DNA of 64,000 bases from assembly GCF_003815655.1 (NCBI RefSeq), contig NZ_CP033917.1, positions 124,001 through 188,000 on the forward strand. Reading direction: 5' to 3'. The translations under genes and the position numbers were made by a program. The notes under the pieces are model-generated. The model had not been told where the DNA came from. It saw only the letters and a list, made by a program, of their open reading frames with translations, and searched no databases. The DNA comes from Chryseobacterium sp. G0201 (GTDB lineage: Bacteria > Bacteroidota > Bacteroidia > Flavobacteriales > Weeksellaceae). Shown piece after piece: positions 17,426-26,043 of the stretch. How positions within the stretch are numbered: the stretch's first letter is position 1; every line of letters begins with the position of its first letter.

Positions 17426-18689
17426 AGTCTATCGATTTTTCCAGAGAAATTCCTCTTGAAGCTTTTAATAGAATATTTTCTGATTGAATAGTGTTCAGTT
17501 TTAAATATTCTATTAATTCTGCTGTATTTTGAAAAGCAAATGATGAAGGATTAACATTTTTAAAATGTCCTCCAACAGTTATTATTTCATTAAAGCCTAG
17601 ATCCTGAGCTAATTTCAGGATGTTTTGATGTTCTTTTTCACTCTCCTCCCCTAGTTCCAGCATATCACCGATAATGATCGTTTTTGAACCTTCAAAAGTT
17701 ATGAAATTATGCAAAGAAGCCGTCATAGAACTTGGATTGGCGTTATATGTATCGAGAACTAATGTTTTATCTTCTTTTTTAACGATTTGAGAACGCATAT
17801 TCGTTGGCGTATAATTCTCAATAGCCTGTTTGATTTTGTCAAAATCGATTCCGAAATGTAGTCCTAAGCTCGCAGCAGCACAAAGATTGGTAAAATTGTA
17901 TTCGCCGGTAAGTTTAGATAAGGCTTTATTATTCTGATATGATAATCCTACAAAATGTTCTTCAGAAAAGGATTCAAAATTATAGTCTGAACTTTCTTTT
18001 CCAAAAGTAATTTTCGGCTGATAAGTCTCTGTTTTCTCTGATTGGATTGGATCATTTTCGTTCACCAAAATAGTCTGATGATTATTTTTAAGATAATCAT
18101 ATAATTCAGATTTACCTTTTATTACGCCTTCAAATCCGCCAAAACCTTCTAAATGTGCCTTTCCGAAATTGGTAATATATCCAAAATTAGGCTGAGAAAT
18201 TGTACAAAGCAGTTCAATTTCCTTTTGATGATTGGCACCCATTTCTATAACAGCCATTTCATGTTCTGGTTTGATAGAAAGTATTGTCAATGGAACACCA
18301 ATGTGATTATTGAGATTACCATATGTATACTGTACATTATACTTTTCAGAAAGAACGGCATGAATGATCTCCTTCGTAGTAGTTTTCCCATTGCTTCCTG
18401 TAAGACCGATAATGGGGATCTGTAATTGATTTCTATGATGAATCGCCAGTTTTTGTAAAAACTCTAATGTAGAGGGAACATAGAAAATATTTTTGTCTTT
18501 ATTTTCAAAGTCTTTCTGCTCTACTATCACAGCCAGAGCACCTTCATTTATCGCTTTTTCAGCAAATGTTGCAGCATTGAAATTCTCTCCGGAAAAAGCA
18601 AAGAAAATATCATTCTCACCTATTTTTCTGCTGTCTATGGTAACTCTGTTAGATTGTAAAAATAAAGAGTAAAACTGTTCTATATTCAT
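17418..18689 (-). CDS. murF: UDP-N-acetylmuramoyl-tripeptide--D-Ala-D-Ala ligase
   Basis: A 423-aa cytoplasmic ATP-dependent ligase that adds D-Ala-D-Ala to the peptidoglycan precursor. The Mur ligase P-loop GLTGSNGKTTTKE is at about residues 95-107, with NLNNHIGVPLT, the EMGANHQKEI motif and LDTYNANPSSM in the C-terminal domain. A -7 box TATTTTTG (18694-18701) lies four nucleotides before the ATG and right after the gldJ terminator. It therefore seems to have its own promoter and possibly a leaderless mRNA. Confidence 0.95.
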   Translation of the reverse strand: MNIEQFYSLFLQSNRVTIDSRKIGENDIFFAFSGENFNAATFAEKAINEGALAVIVEQKDFENKDKNIFYVPSTLEFLQKLAIHHRNQLQIPIIGLTGSNGKTTTKEIIHAVLSEKYNVQYTYGNLNNHIGVPLTILSIKPEHEMAVIEMGANHQKEIELLCTISQPNFGYITNFGKAHLEGFGGFEGVIKGKSELYDYLKNNHQTILVNENDPIQSEKTETYQPKITFGKESSDYNFESFSEEHFVGLSYQNNKALSKLTGEYNFTNLCAAASLGLHFGIDFDKIKQAIENYTPTNMRSQIVKKEDKTLVLDTYNANPSSMTASLHNFITFEGSKTIIIGDMLELGEESEKEHQNILKLAQDLGFNEIITVGGHFKNVNPSSFAFQNTAELIEYLKLNTIQSENILLKASRGISLEKSIDFI

Positions 18690-18702
18690 AGCTCAAAAAT
18701 AA

Positions 18703-18732
18703 AAAAACCTTCCAATAGTTTGGAAGGTTTTT
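18703..18732 (-). terminator. Terminator of gldJ
   Basis: A 12-bp perfect stem (18703-18714 with 18721-18732) with flanking T-run on the minus strand, between the gldJ stop and the murF promoter. Confidence 0.85.
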
Positions 18733-18753
18733 GAAATTATTTTTTGATAAATA

Positions 18754-20355
18754 TTATCTTCTAGTTCTAGCTTTTTCATTAGCTCTAGCATCCTGCGCAA
18801 CACGGAATCCGATCCATGCATAAGCTTTACCTTGAGTCTTGTATCTTCTTTGACCTGGATCTAACCAATAAGCAGTATCCTGCCAAGAACCTCCTTTTAC
18901 TACTCTCACATCGTTGTTCATAGCAGAAGTTCTGTCCTTAGTATCTTTTTGTAATACAACTTTACCGTTAGCATTTACAATAAACTTAGTTTTAGGAGAA
19001 TTGTACATGTCGAAACCAGCAGCAGAATCACTAGCAGTTCTGTAATCTAAAGATGATTGTCTGTCACCATCTCTATAATCTCTATAATCTGCAATTGTTT
19101 CCCTCTCAAACTGACCCGGTAAGTTTTTGTAAACTAATCTACCGTCAGCTAAAGTATCGTATTTAATGTTGCTTTCGTCAACCATTTTGTAAGTTCCGTC
19201 TCCGTTCTTTACAACAGCTTGAGGCATGTTCCCTCTGTAATAGTTGAAATCACTGAAATTTTCATCGATAATTGGTCTGTAAACATCGGCAGTCCATTCG
19301 GAAACGTTACCGTACATACCATAGATACCTAGGTCGTTGGAAGGATATTGTCTAACATCTGCAGTTCTTGCAGCACCGTCATTTTTCCATCCTGCAATTC
19401 CTGAGTAATCACCAGTACCCATTTTGAAGTTTTCAAGGTACATACCTCTATCTCTTCCTTTAGTACCTCTTAGCAATTCAATTTCAGGTTTTTTACCTTT
19501 ATATTGATTGTATTCTCTATTTTTAGCCATACCAAGAGCTGCATATTCCCATTCAACTTCTGTAGGAAGTCTGAATTTCGTTACCATAGCAGCGTTTGGA
19601 GCTCTGTTTGCAGCAAGTAATCTTTGGTTGGTACTTTTTATACCAATTTTTTGCTGCATTCTTTTTTCGTTAATATATCCCTGAATTTCCGGATCATTCG
19701 ACTTGAATTTATCCATGTTAAATGCAGTTCCACCTTGGTTATTAGATTCATTGATATATAAATCTTTAGCAATTATTCCTGCTTGCATTAAAGCTTTTTC
19801 GTTCGCTCTATCTGACAACCACTCGCAGTATCTGTTAGCCTGCGTCCAAGATACACCTACTACCGGATAGTAATCGAATTCAGGAGAACGGAAATACGTT
19901 TCGTTGAAATCATTTCTAGATAGTTTGTTATCCCACAATAAGGTATCCGGCAAAGCACCGTTATAGATTTCCTTAAAGCTTGGATCACTTGGAGGGAATA
20001 CATACTTCAACCATGTAAGGTATTCGCGGTATTCATAGTTAGTAATTTCTGTTTCTCCGATAAAGAATGAACTTACCTGCATTCTGCGGGGTGAGTTATT
20101 CCAATCGTGCATAACATCATCTTTCACTAATCCCATTGTAAAAGTTCCACCTTCTACATATACCATTCCTGGCCAACCTTTTTGCTTCTGTTGCTTTCCT
20201 GCAAAAAACCAACCCTGTTTTTCGTTTGGCTTCCAACCTGTCTTGCTGACAAATTTTTTAGTACCACCGCCTTTACTGGTACCTGACCCACCACAACTGG
20301 TTAATGCAAGTGTAGAACTCAATGCTATTAATGAAAACAACTTTAGTTTTTTCAT
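18754..20355 (-). CDS. gldJ: Gliding motility lipoprotein GldJ
   Basis: A 533-aa protein with a lipoprotein signal (LALTSC, Cys21). It has a formylglycine-generating-enzyme-like (sulfatase-modifying factor) domain seen in MVYVEGGTFTMG, NYEYREYLTWL, FRLPTEVEWEYAALG, GNVSEWTADVYR and VVKGGSWQDTAYWLDPGQRR. GldJ is needed for gliding and for stability of other Gld/T9SS proteins, and resembles GldK, a T9SS ring component. Whether this strain glides cannot be read, since many non-gliding Chryseobacterium keep the gene for secretion. It is divergent from porU, with 165 bp between. Confidence 0.95.
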   Translation of the reverse strand: MKKLKLFSLIALSSTLALTSCGGSGTSKGGGTKKFVSKTGWKPNEKQGWFFAGKQQKQKGWPGMVYVEGGTFTMGLVKDDVMHDWNNSPRRMQVSSFFIGETEITNYEYREYLTWLKYVFPPSDPSFKEIYNGALPDTLLWDNKLSRNDFNETYFRSPEFDYYPVVGVSWTQANRYCEWLSDRANEKALMQAGIIAKDLYINESNNQGGTAFNMDKFKSNDPEIQGYINEKRMQQKIGIKSTNQRLLAANRAPNAAMVTKFRLPTEVEWEYAALGMAKNREYNQYKGKKPEIELLRGTKGRDRGMYLENFKMGTGDYSGIAGWKNDGAARTADVRQYPSNDLGIYGMYGNVSEWTADVYRPIIDENFSDFNYYRGNMPQAVVKNGDGTYKMVDESNIKYDTLADGRLVYKNLPGQFERETIADYRDYRDGDRQSSLDYRTASDSAAGFDMYNSPKTKFIVNANGKVVLQKDTKDRTSAMNNDVRVVKGGSWQDTAYWLDPGQRRYKTQGKAYAWIGFRVAQDARANEKARTRR

Positions 20356-20520
20356 AGTCGATTATAAATATTTTCAAAGTACAAAGAAAAAATAAATTAT
20401 TCAATAAATCAAGTAAAGATTTGATTTTTTTGAAAAATGTTCACAAATTAATTTTATTGTATCGCAATTTAATTCTAAAATTTTCATTTATTTTGTAATT
20501 TAGAAATTTCAAAATCAAAC

Positions 20521-23500
20521 ATGAAACAAAAAATTACGCTTTTATTCCTATTAAGCTTTGTATCAGCGATTTGGGCTCAAAAAACAACCATCAATTGGGA
20601 CGGTGCCAAAATTCAAGATTTCGGTGAAACAAAACTGAATCTCCCAAACTTTAAAAATGAGGGTTTTTCGTATGGCCAAAATAATGTTTTTATCACAACC
20701 AAACAAAAAATTGGAGAAAAGCAGCTAAAAATTTCTAATCTTGTTTGGGAAAATATTTCCAACAGAGATTTATTTGAATTAAATAAAGACTTGCTACCAA
20801 ACTACGAAGTTACAGATATAGCATACTATTATCTTGAAGGCGAAAGATACGCCACCATGAATGTATCTCTTTTTAAAAACGTAAAAGGACGTGTTCAAAG
20901 ATTATCTTCATTCGATGTTTCCGAAACATCCTTACCTAATAATTTTGGAAGCACCGCTAAAGTCGGAACAACAAACAACCCTTTTGCAACAGGAGGTTTT
21001 TATAAAATAAAAGTTGACAAATCCGGAATCTTTAAAATTACAAGACAGTTTTTACAAGATAACGGGATTAATCCTGCCTCTGTAAATCCGAGAAATTTCA
21101 GGATCTACGGTAACGGTGGAATTATGCTTCCCGAACACAACCAAGATGTAAAATACAGTGCTTTGCAAGAAAATGCCATACAGGTTGTAGGTGAAGATGA
21201 CGGCGTGTGGAATGACAATGATTACGCTTTATTTTATGCACAGGGACCTACTGGATACAACCTATATGATACAGGAAATGGTAACGGTTTCAAGAGAGTG
21301 GAAACAAGAAATGACAGAGCAAATCATCTTAAAAATATTTATGAGGATTTTGCTTACTACTATATCAATTTTGACAAAGGACCGGGAAAAAGAGTACAGG
21401 CTGTGGACGCCAACTTACCTGCTTCCGCATTAATTACCAGATACGACGATTATCAGGTTATCAACAATGATCAAAAAAACTTATTGAAGGTTGGAAGAAT
21501 ATGGGTAGAAGACGCACCTTTTACGACAGAAAAAACAATTACGTTTACGACTAAATCACCTATTCTGGGAGGAGATATTGTAAGATACAGAACAAGGGTG
21601 ATTGGTTATAAAGCTCAGCAAAATAACATTGTGATTAGTATTAACAATCAAAATTCTACTCCATTTTCGGTTCCTACCAATTCTTCGAATTATATTTACG
21701 ATTTTTCTCCTGCAAGATATGAAGGTACAATAACCGGATTAAGCGGAAATCAGATTACCTTCAAATACACTCCGGATATTTCAGTAAATCCTAACGGAGT
21801 TTTCTATATGGATTATGTAGAAGCGCAGTATAAAGAAAACCTAAGTTTCAACGGTTCACAAATGAATTTCAGAGACTTTTCTCTTGCAAGCGGCACAAAT
21901 ACAGCGTATGGTTTCAGTATAGCCAATACTTCTGCAATGGAGCAGGTATGGGACGTTACAGATATCACCAATGCTAACAGAAGAGTGAATAAAGCGGCCG
22001 GTAATACTACTTTTAACTTCGGATACATCACTGGCGACCAAAATTTTAACAATGAATTTGTGGCATTTCGAGCAGACGCTGCTTTTTCGCCTCAGTTTGT
22101 TGAAAGAATAAACAATCAGGATCTTTCATCATTACAAAATGTAGATTATCTGATTCTTACAACTCCCGAAATGATGGGTCAGGCTCAAAGATTAGCCAAT
22201 TATCATCAGACAAAAAGTAACTTCAATGTTCAGATAGTAGACGTTAGTAAAGTTTACAACGAATTTGGCAGCGGAAGCAGAGATCTTACAGCGATAAGAG
22301 ATTTTGTTACGAAACTAAATACTCCGGTTGGAAGATTAAAATATGTATTTATTTTAGGAGATACCTCTTATGATTATAAAAACAGAATCTCGAATAACTC
22401 GAATGTTGTTTCAAGTTATGAAAGTGAAGATTCCGGAGATTTTGTAAATTCTTTCGTTACGGATGATTATATTGTAATGACACAACCACAAAGTGCTCAG
22501 TTTATCACAAGTAACCTTCCTGACCTTCCCGTTGGAAGAATTCCTGCAGCAAACACAACAGAAGCATCCAATATGATGGACAAAGTGCTTGCTTACTACA
22601 ACAGTCTGCCAAGTCAGTCAACTCCTTTTGGAGAATGGCGTATGAAACTGGATTTTGTTGTGGATGATGATCACGATGAAAACACTACTGCTACCCCAAT
22701 ACCATTCCATACTACAATGAATAATGCTTTGGTAAGTGTTTTTGAACAAACAGGTCCTACTCTTAAGGAATATAATGTTAGAAAATTATATCTGGATGCC
22801 TTCCAGGCACAAAGTACAGCAGGTGGACAAAGATATCCACAGGTAAATCAGGCTATTTCTAATGATATTGGTAACAGCTTGTATCTTTTCTATTTCGGAC
22901 ATGGGGGTATCAATGGATGGGCACAGGAAAGAGTATTAACAACAGATGAAATTCAAAACTCTAATAATTTCTCGAATATTTACAGCAGATTTCCATTTGT
23001 ATCAACAATAACATGTGAATTTACATTATGGGATGATCCTGAAACTTTCTCTGCGGGTGAACAGTTTATTAAATTAAAACAAGGCGGGGTTTCTACCATG
23101 ATCACTTCAAGCCGTGCTGTAGGTATTGGTTACGGTATTTCATTTACAGATTTTTATACTAAAGAAATCTTCAAAATGGTAAATGATGATTTCATTTCTT
23201 TAGGAAATGCACATTTAAATGCCAAGAAATTAAAAGGAGCAGACTCTAATCACTTAAAAGTAAACCTGCTTGGTGATCCTGCGATGAAATTAAGCAGACC
23301 TCAAAGATTATTAGTAATTGATAATATCGAAACTCCGGTTCCGGGATTGATCAGAGGTCTTGATTTTGTAAAAGTGAAAGGACATATTAATAATTCAGGC
23401 GGAACACTTAACACAACCTTCAACGGAAGAGTTGTTATCAATATTTTCGATAAAAGATTAAACAAAAAAACACTAAATAACGATGGAAACCTTACTGTTC

Positions 23501-24429
23501 TTAACTATACAGAAGAAGGAAGTGCTATCGTAAAAGCTTCAGGAACAGCAGTAAATGGTGTTTTCACTGTAGAATTTTATGTTCCGAAGGATATTAACTA
23601 TGCTATCGGAGAAGGAAGAATCTTAGCTTATGCTGATAACAAAGCTACAGACGTATTTAACAATCAAGCGGTACAGGTTGGAGATATTAACCCTAACGGA
23701 ATTAATGACAGCGAACCTCCAAAAGTAAAATTATACATGAACAACACCAACTTCGCTAACGGAGGTATCACCAACCAAAGTCCGATGTTGTTGGCGTGTG
23801 TTACAGACGACACAGGAATAAATTCTACAGGATCTGGTATCGGTCACGATATTACAGTATATTTGGACGGTCAAATTATCAATACAGTTGTTTTAAATGA
23901 TTTTTATGCTTCAGGAGAAGGAAACGGATGTTTAAGCCCAAGTTTAGCAGACTACCAGAAGGGGAATGTAACCTACCCTTTCAGGAATTTAGCGATAGGT
24001 CAACATCAGTTAACATTTAAAGTTTGGGATATAAACAATAATTCGACAACCTCTACGTTAGACTTTGAAGTTAAGGATGAAGCAGATCAGCATTTAACTA
24101 TTAATAGACCCTTAAACTGGCCGAATCCATTTACCAACAAAACATATGTTCAGTTTGAGCATAATTGTGATGATATTTTAGATGTAAACGTTCAAATTTA
24201 TACAATAACAGGAAAATTAGTAAAAACTATATCTCAACCAGTTGTTGCAGAACCTTTCCTACAGGGCTTTAGAACGCCACGTCAGGCAATAGAATGGGAC
24301 GGAAGAGACGATTTTGGTTCAACAGTAGCAAAAGGTACGTATATTTTTAAGATATTTGCAAAAAGTCAAAACCAAGAAAAATGCAAAGGAAGTGCCACAG
24401 CTGTAGAAAAAATGGTACTTTTGAAATAA
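20521..24429 (+). CDS. porU: Type IX secretion system sortase PorU
   Basis: A 1302-aa exported protein with a signal peptide (about 1-19, ending IWAQ). The C25 gingipain-like peptidase domain carries the catalytic His794 (FYFGHGGINGW) and Cys832 (STITCEFTLWDD). PorU removes the C-terminal sorting domain of T9SS cargo at the cell surface and attaches A-LPS to it. The C-terminus itself (LNWPNPFTNKTYVQFEH, IYTITGKLVKTI, KGTYIFKIFA) has the form of a T9SS type-A sorting domain. The gene is followed by porV after 59 bp. Confidence 0.96.
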   Translation: MKQKITLLFLLSFVSAIWAQKTTINWDGAKIQDFGETKLNLPNFKNEGFSYGQNNVFITTKQKIGEKQLKISNLVWENISNRDLFELNKDLLPNYEVTDIAYYYLEGERYATMNVSLFKNVKGRVQRLSSFDVSETSLPNNFGSTAKVGTTNNPFATGGFYKIKVDKSGIFKITRQFLQDNGINPASVNPRNFRIYGNGGIMLPEHNQDVKYSALQENAIQVVGEDDGVWNDNDYALFYAQGPTGYNLYDTGNGNGFKRVETRNDRANHLKNIYEDFAYYYINFDKGPGKRVQAVDANLPASALITRYDDYQVINNDQKNLLKVGRIWVEDAPFTTEKTITFTTKSPILGGDIVRYRTRVIGYKAQQNNIVISINNQNSTPFSVPTNSSNYIYDFSPARYEGTITGLSGNQITFKYTPDISVNPNGVFYMDYVEAQYKENLSFNGSQMNFRDFSLASGTNTAYGFSIANTSAMEQVWDVTDITNANRRVNKAAGNTTFNFGYITGDQNFNNEFVAFRADAAFSPQFVERINNQDLSSLQNVDYLILTTPEMMGQAQRLANYHQTKSNFNVQIVDVSKVYNEFGSGSRDLTAIRDFVTKLNTPVGRLKYVFILGDTSYDYKNRISNNSNVVSSYESEDSGDFVNSFVTDDYIVMTQPQSAQFITSNLPDLPVGRIPAANTTEASNMMDKVLAYYNSLPSQSTPFGEWRMKLDFVVDDDHDENTTATPIPFHTTMNNALVSVFEQTGPTLKEYNVRKLYLDAFQAQSTAGGQRYPQVNQAISNDIGNSLYLFYFGHGGINGWAQERVLTTDEIQNSNNFSNIYSRFPFVSTITCEFTLWDDPETFSAGEQFIKLKQGGVSTMITSSRAVGIGYGISFTDFYTKEIFKMVNDDFISLGNAHLNAKKLKGADSNHLKVNLLGDPAMKLSRPQRLLVIDNIETPVPGLIRGLDFVKVKGHINNSGGTLNTTFNGRVVINIFDKRLNKKTLNNDGNLTVLNYTEEGSAIVKASGTAVNGVFTVEFYVPKDINYAIGEGRILAYADNKATDVFNNQAVQVGDINPNGINDSEPPKVKLYMNNTNFANGGITNQSPMLLACVTDDTGINSTGSGIGHDITVYLDGQIINTVVLNDFYASGEGNGCLSPSLADYQKGNVTYPFRNLAIGQHQLTFKVWDINNNSTTSTLDFEVKDEADQHLTINRPLNWPNPFTNKTYVQFEHNCDDILDVNVQIYTITGKLVKTISQPVVAEPFLQGFRTPRQAIEWDGRDDFGSTVAKGTYIFKIFAKSQNQEKCKGSATAVEKMVLLK

Positions 24430-24488
24430 ATTAAATAACAATAGATAATAATATTAATAAAAAACTGATAATATATAAAAGACAACAT

Positions 24489-25652
24489 ATGAATTTAACT
24501 ACTAAACTGCTTTTAGGAATTGGGTTAGGTGCTGGTTTTTTAGGGTATGCTCAAGATCTAAGTCTTGTAAGACCTGTGTTAACCGGAGCTCCATTTTTAA
24601 GAATCGCGCCAGATGCTAGAGCCGGAGGTATGGGAGATCAAGGTGTAGTTACCTCTCCAGATGCGTTTTCTCAATTTTGGAATGCAGCGAAATATCCTTT
24701 TAGCAGATCAAGTTCTTCCGTAGGTATCAACTACACGCCTTATATGGGAAAACTTACCAATGATGTATTTTTACTATATGGTGCATTCCATAAGTTTCTG
24801 GGGCAGGAAGAAAGATCTACCATCTCTGCGAGTATTTATTACTTCAATATGGGTGAAGTAGATTTAACTCAATTAGTAGGTTCAGAAGTTACGTCTATGG
24901 GTACGTCTAAGCCAAACGAATTCTCAATTGACGTTGCGTATGGCTTGAAGCTTTCAGATTCTTACTCAATGGCTGTAACGGGTAGATATATTCGTTCAGA
25001 TTTGGCCGGAGGTTTCAACACAGACACAACTCTTAAGCCTGCAAACTCATTTGCAGTAGACATTTCAGCTTACTATACATCTCCAAGATTCTCAAGTATC
25101 GGAGGATATGACGGAAAACTGAATGCAGGTTTAGCAATCCAGAACTTAGGTCCGAAACTAGATTATACAGGAAACGAAGAATCTAGATCTTATCTTCCGA
25201 CAATGGCAAGATTAGGTATCGGTTACGATATGTTCCTTGATGATGTAAACAGAATTGGTCTTAGTGTTGAAGGATCTAAACTTTTAGTTCCGGGTTCAGA
25301 ATTTATTGGGATGGATCCTAATACAAGACAACCGATGTACGCAGTACCAAACGTTGGTCCAATAGACGGTATCAGCAAATCTTTCAAAAATCCTAACAGT
25401 ATCATGTATAGTGGTGCATTGGAATATTCTTACAACAACGCATTTGCTGTAAGAGGTGGTTACTTCCATGAAAGTGAAGAACAAGGGGCAAGACAATTTG
25501 CAACTGCAGGTATTGGTTTAAAATACAACTCTTTCGGACTTGATATTTCTTACCTTATCAATATGTCTAAAATTAATACAGCTTTAGATAACACTCTTCG
25601 TTTCGGGTTGACTTGGAACATCGGAGATGAAACTTCTAATGTTGATAATTAA
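24489..25652 (+). CDS. porV: Type IX secretion system outer-membrane protein PorV
   Basis: A 387-aa FadL-like beta-barrel with a signal peptide (about 1-21, GAGFLGYAQ). It has the family opening LTGAPFLRIAPDARAGGMGDQGVV, then SPDAFSQFWNAAKYPF. The C-terminus (NTLRFGLTWNIG) ends a membrane strand. PorV shuttles T9SS cargo from the Sov translocon to PorU. It is co-transcribed with porU and ends at a strong terminator. Confidence 0.96.
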   Translation: MNLTTKLLLGIGLGAGFLGYAQDLSLVRPVLTGAPFLRIAPDARAGGMGDQGVVTSPDAFSQFWNAAKYPFSRSSSSVGINYTPYMGKLTNDVFLLYGAFHKFLGQEERSTISASIYYFNMGEVDLTQLVGSEVTSMGTSKPNEFSIDVAYGLKLSDSYSMAVTGRYIRSDLAGGFNTDTTLKPANSFAVDISAYYTSPRFSSIGGYDGKLNAGLAIQNLGPKLDYTGNEESRSYLPTMARLGIGYDMFLDDVNRIGLSVEGSKLLVPGSEFIGMDPNTRQPMYAVPNVGPIDGISKSFKNPNSIMYSGALEYSYNNAFAVRGGYFHESEEQGARQFATAGIGLKYNSFGLDISYLINMSKINTALDNTLRFGLTWNIGDETSNVDN

Positions 25653-25675
25653 TACAATATAACATACAAGTTTAT

Positions 25676-25704
25676 AAAAGCTCCATTTGATGGAGCTTTT
25701 TTTG
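25676..25704 (+). terminator. Terminator of porU-porV
   Basis: An 11-bp stem AAAAGCTCCAT / ATGGAGCTTTT followed by a T-run. Confidence 0.9.
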
Positions 25705-25734
25705 TTTTTTAACACATAAATTTTATTATTTTTA

Positions 25735-25848
25735 AGAAGCTTTTTCCCGCTCTCCGCACTCGCTATTTCTTTTGTTTCTGCGCGGCGGCAAAGCCGCCGC
25801 GCAGAAACAAAAGAAATGAGCTCAAACAAATGCTTCGATCGGAGCTAG
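25735..25848. repeat. GC-rich palindromic repeat element
   Basis: The core is a perfect 25-bp inverted repeat (25765-25789 with 25793-25817, loop AAA), strikingly GC-rich (GCGCGGCGGC) for this genome. Flanks AAGCTTTTTCCCGCTCTCCG on the left and GCTTCGATCGGAGCTAG on the right match, in degenerate form, the flanks of the element at 31382-31493. The rest of the porV-FUSC gap shows no gene. Confidence 0.7.
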
Positions 25849-26031
25849 TTAATAACAGGCAAAAAAGTGGTATAAAATCCCTTTCTTCAAATGAATTTTT
25901 GACGGAATGGTTTAAATCTTGCTAAAAGAGAATTACAAAAGACAATTAAACTTATTATCAATATTAATAACATATTAAAAAAAATTCACAATTCACTGAC
26001 GAAGTAAAACAGACAATTCATATTTAACTCT

Positions 26032-26039
26032 TATTTTTG
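26032..26039 (+). promoter_or_regulatory. -7 promoter box of the FUSC gene
   Basis: TATTTTTG lies four nucleotides before the ATG, so the mRNA may be leaderless. Confidence 0.5.
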
Positions 26040-26043
26040 TACT

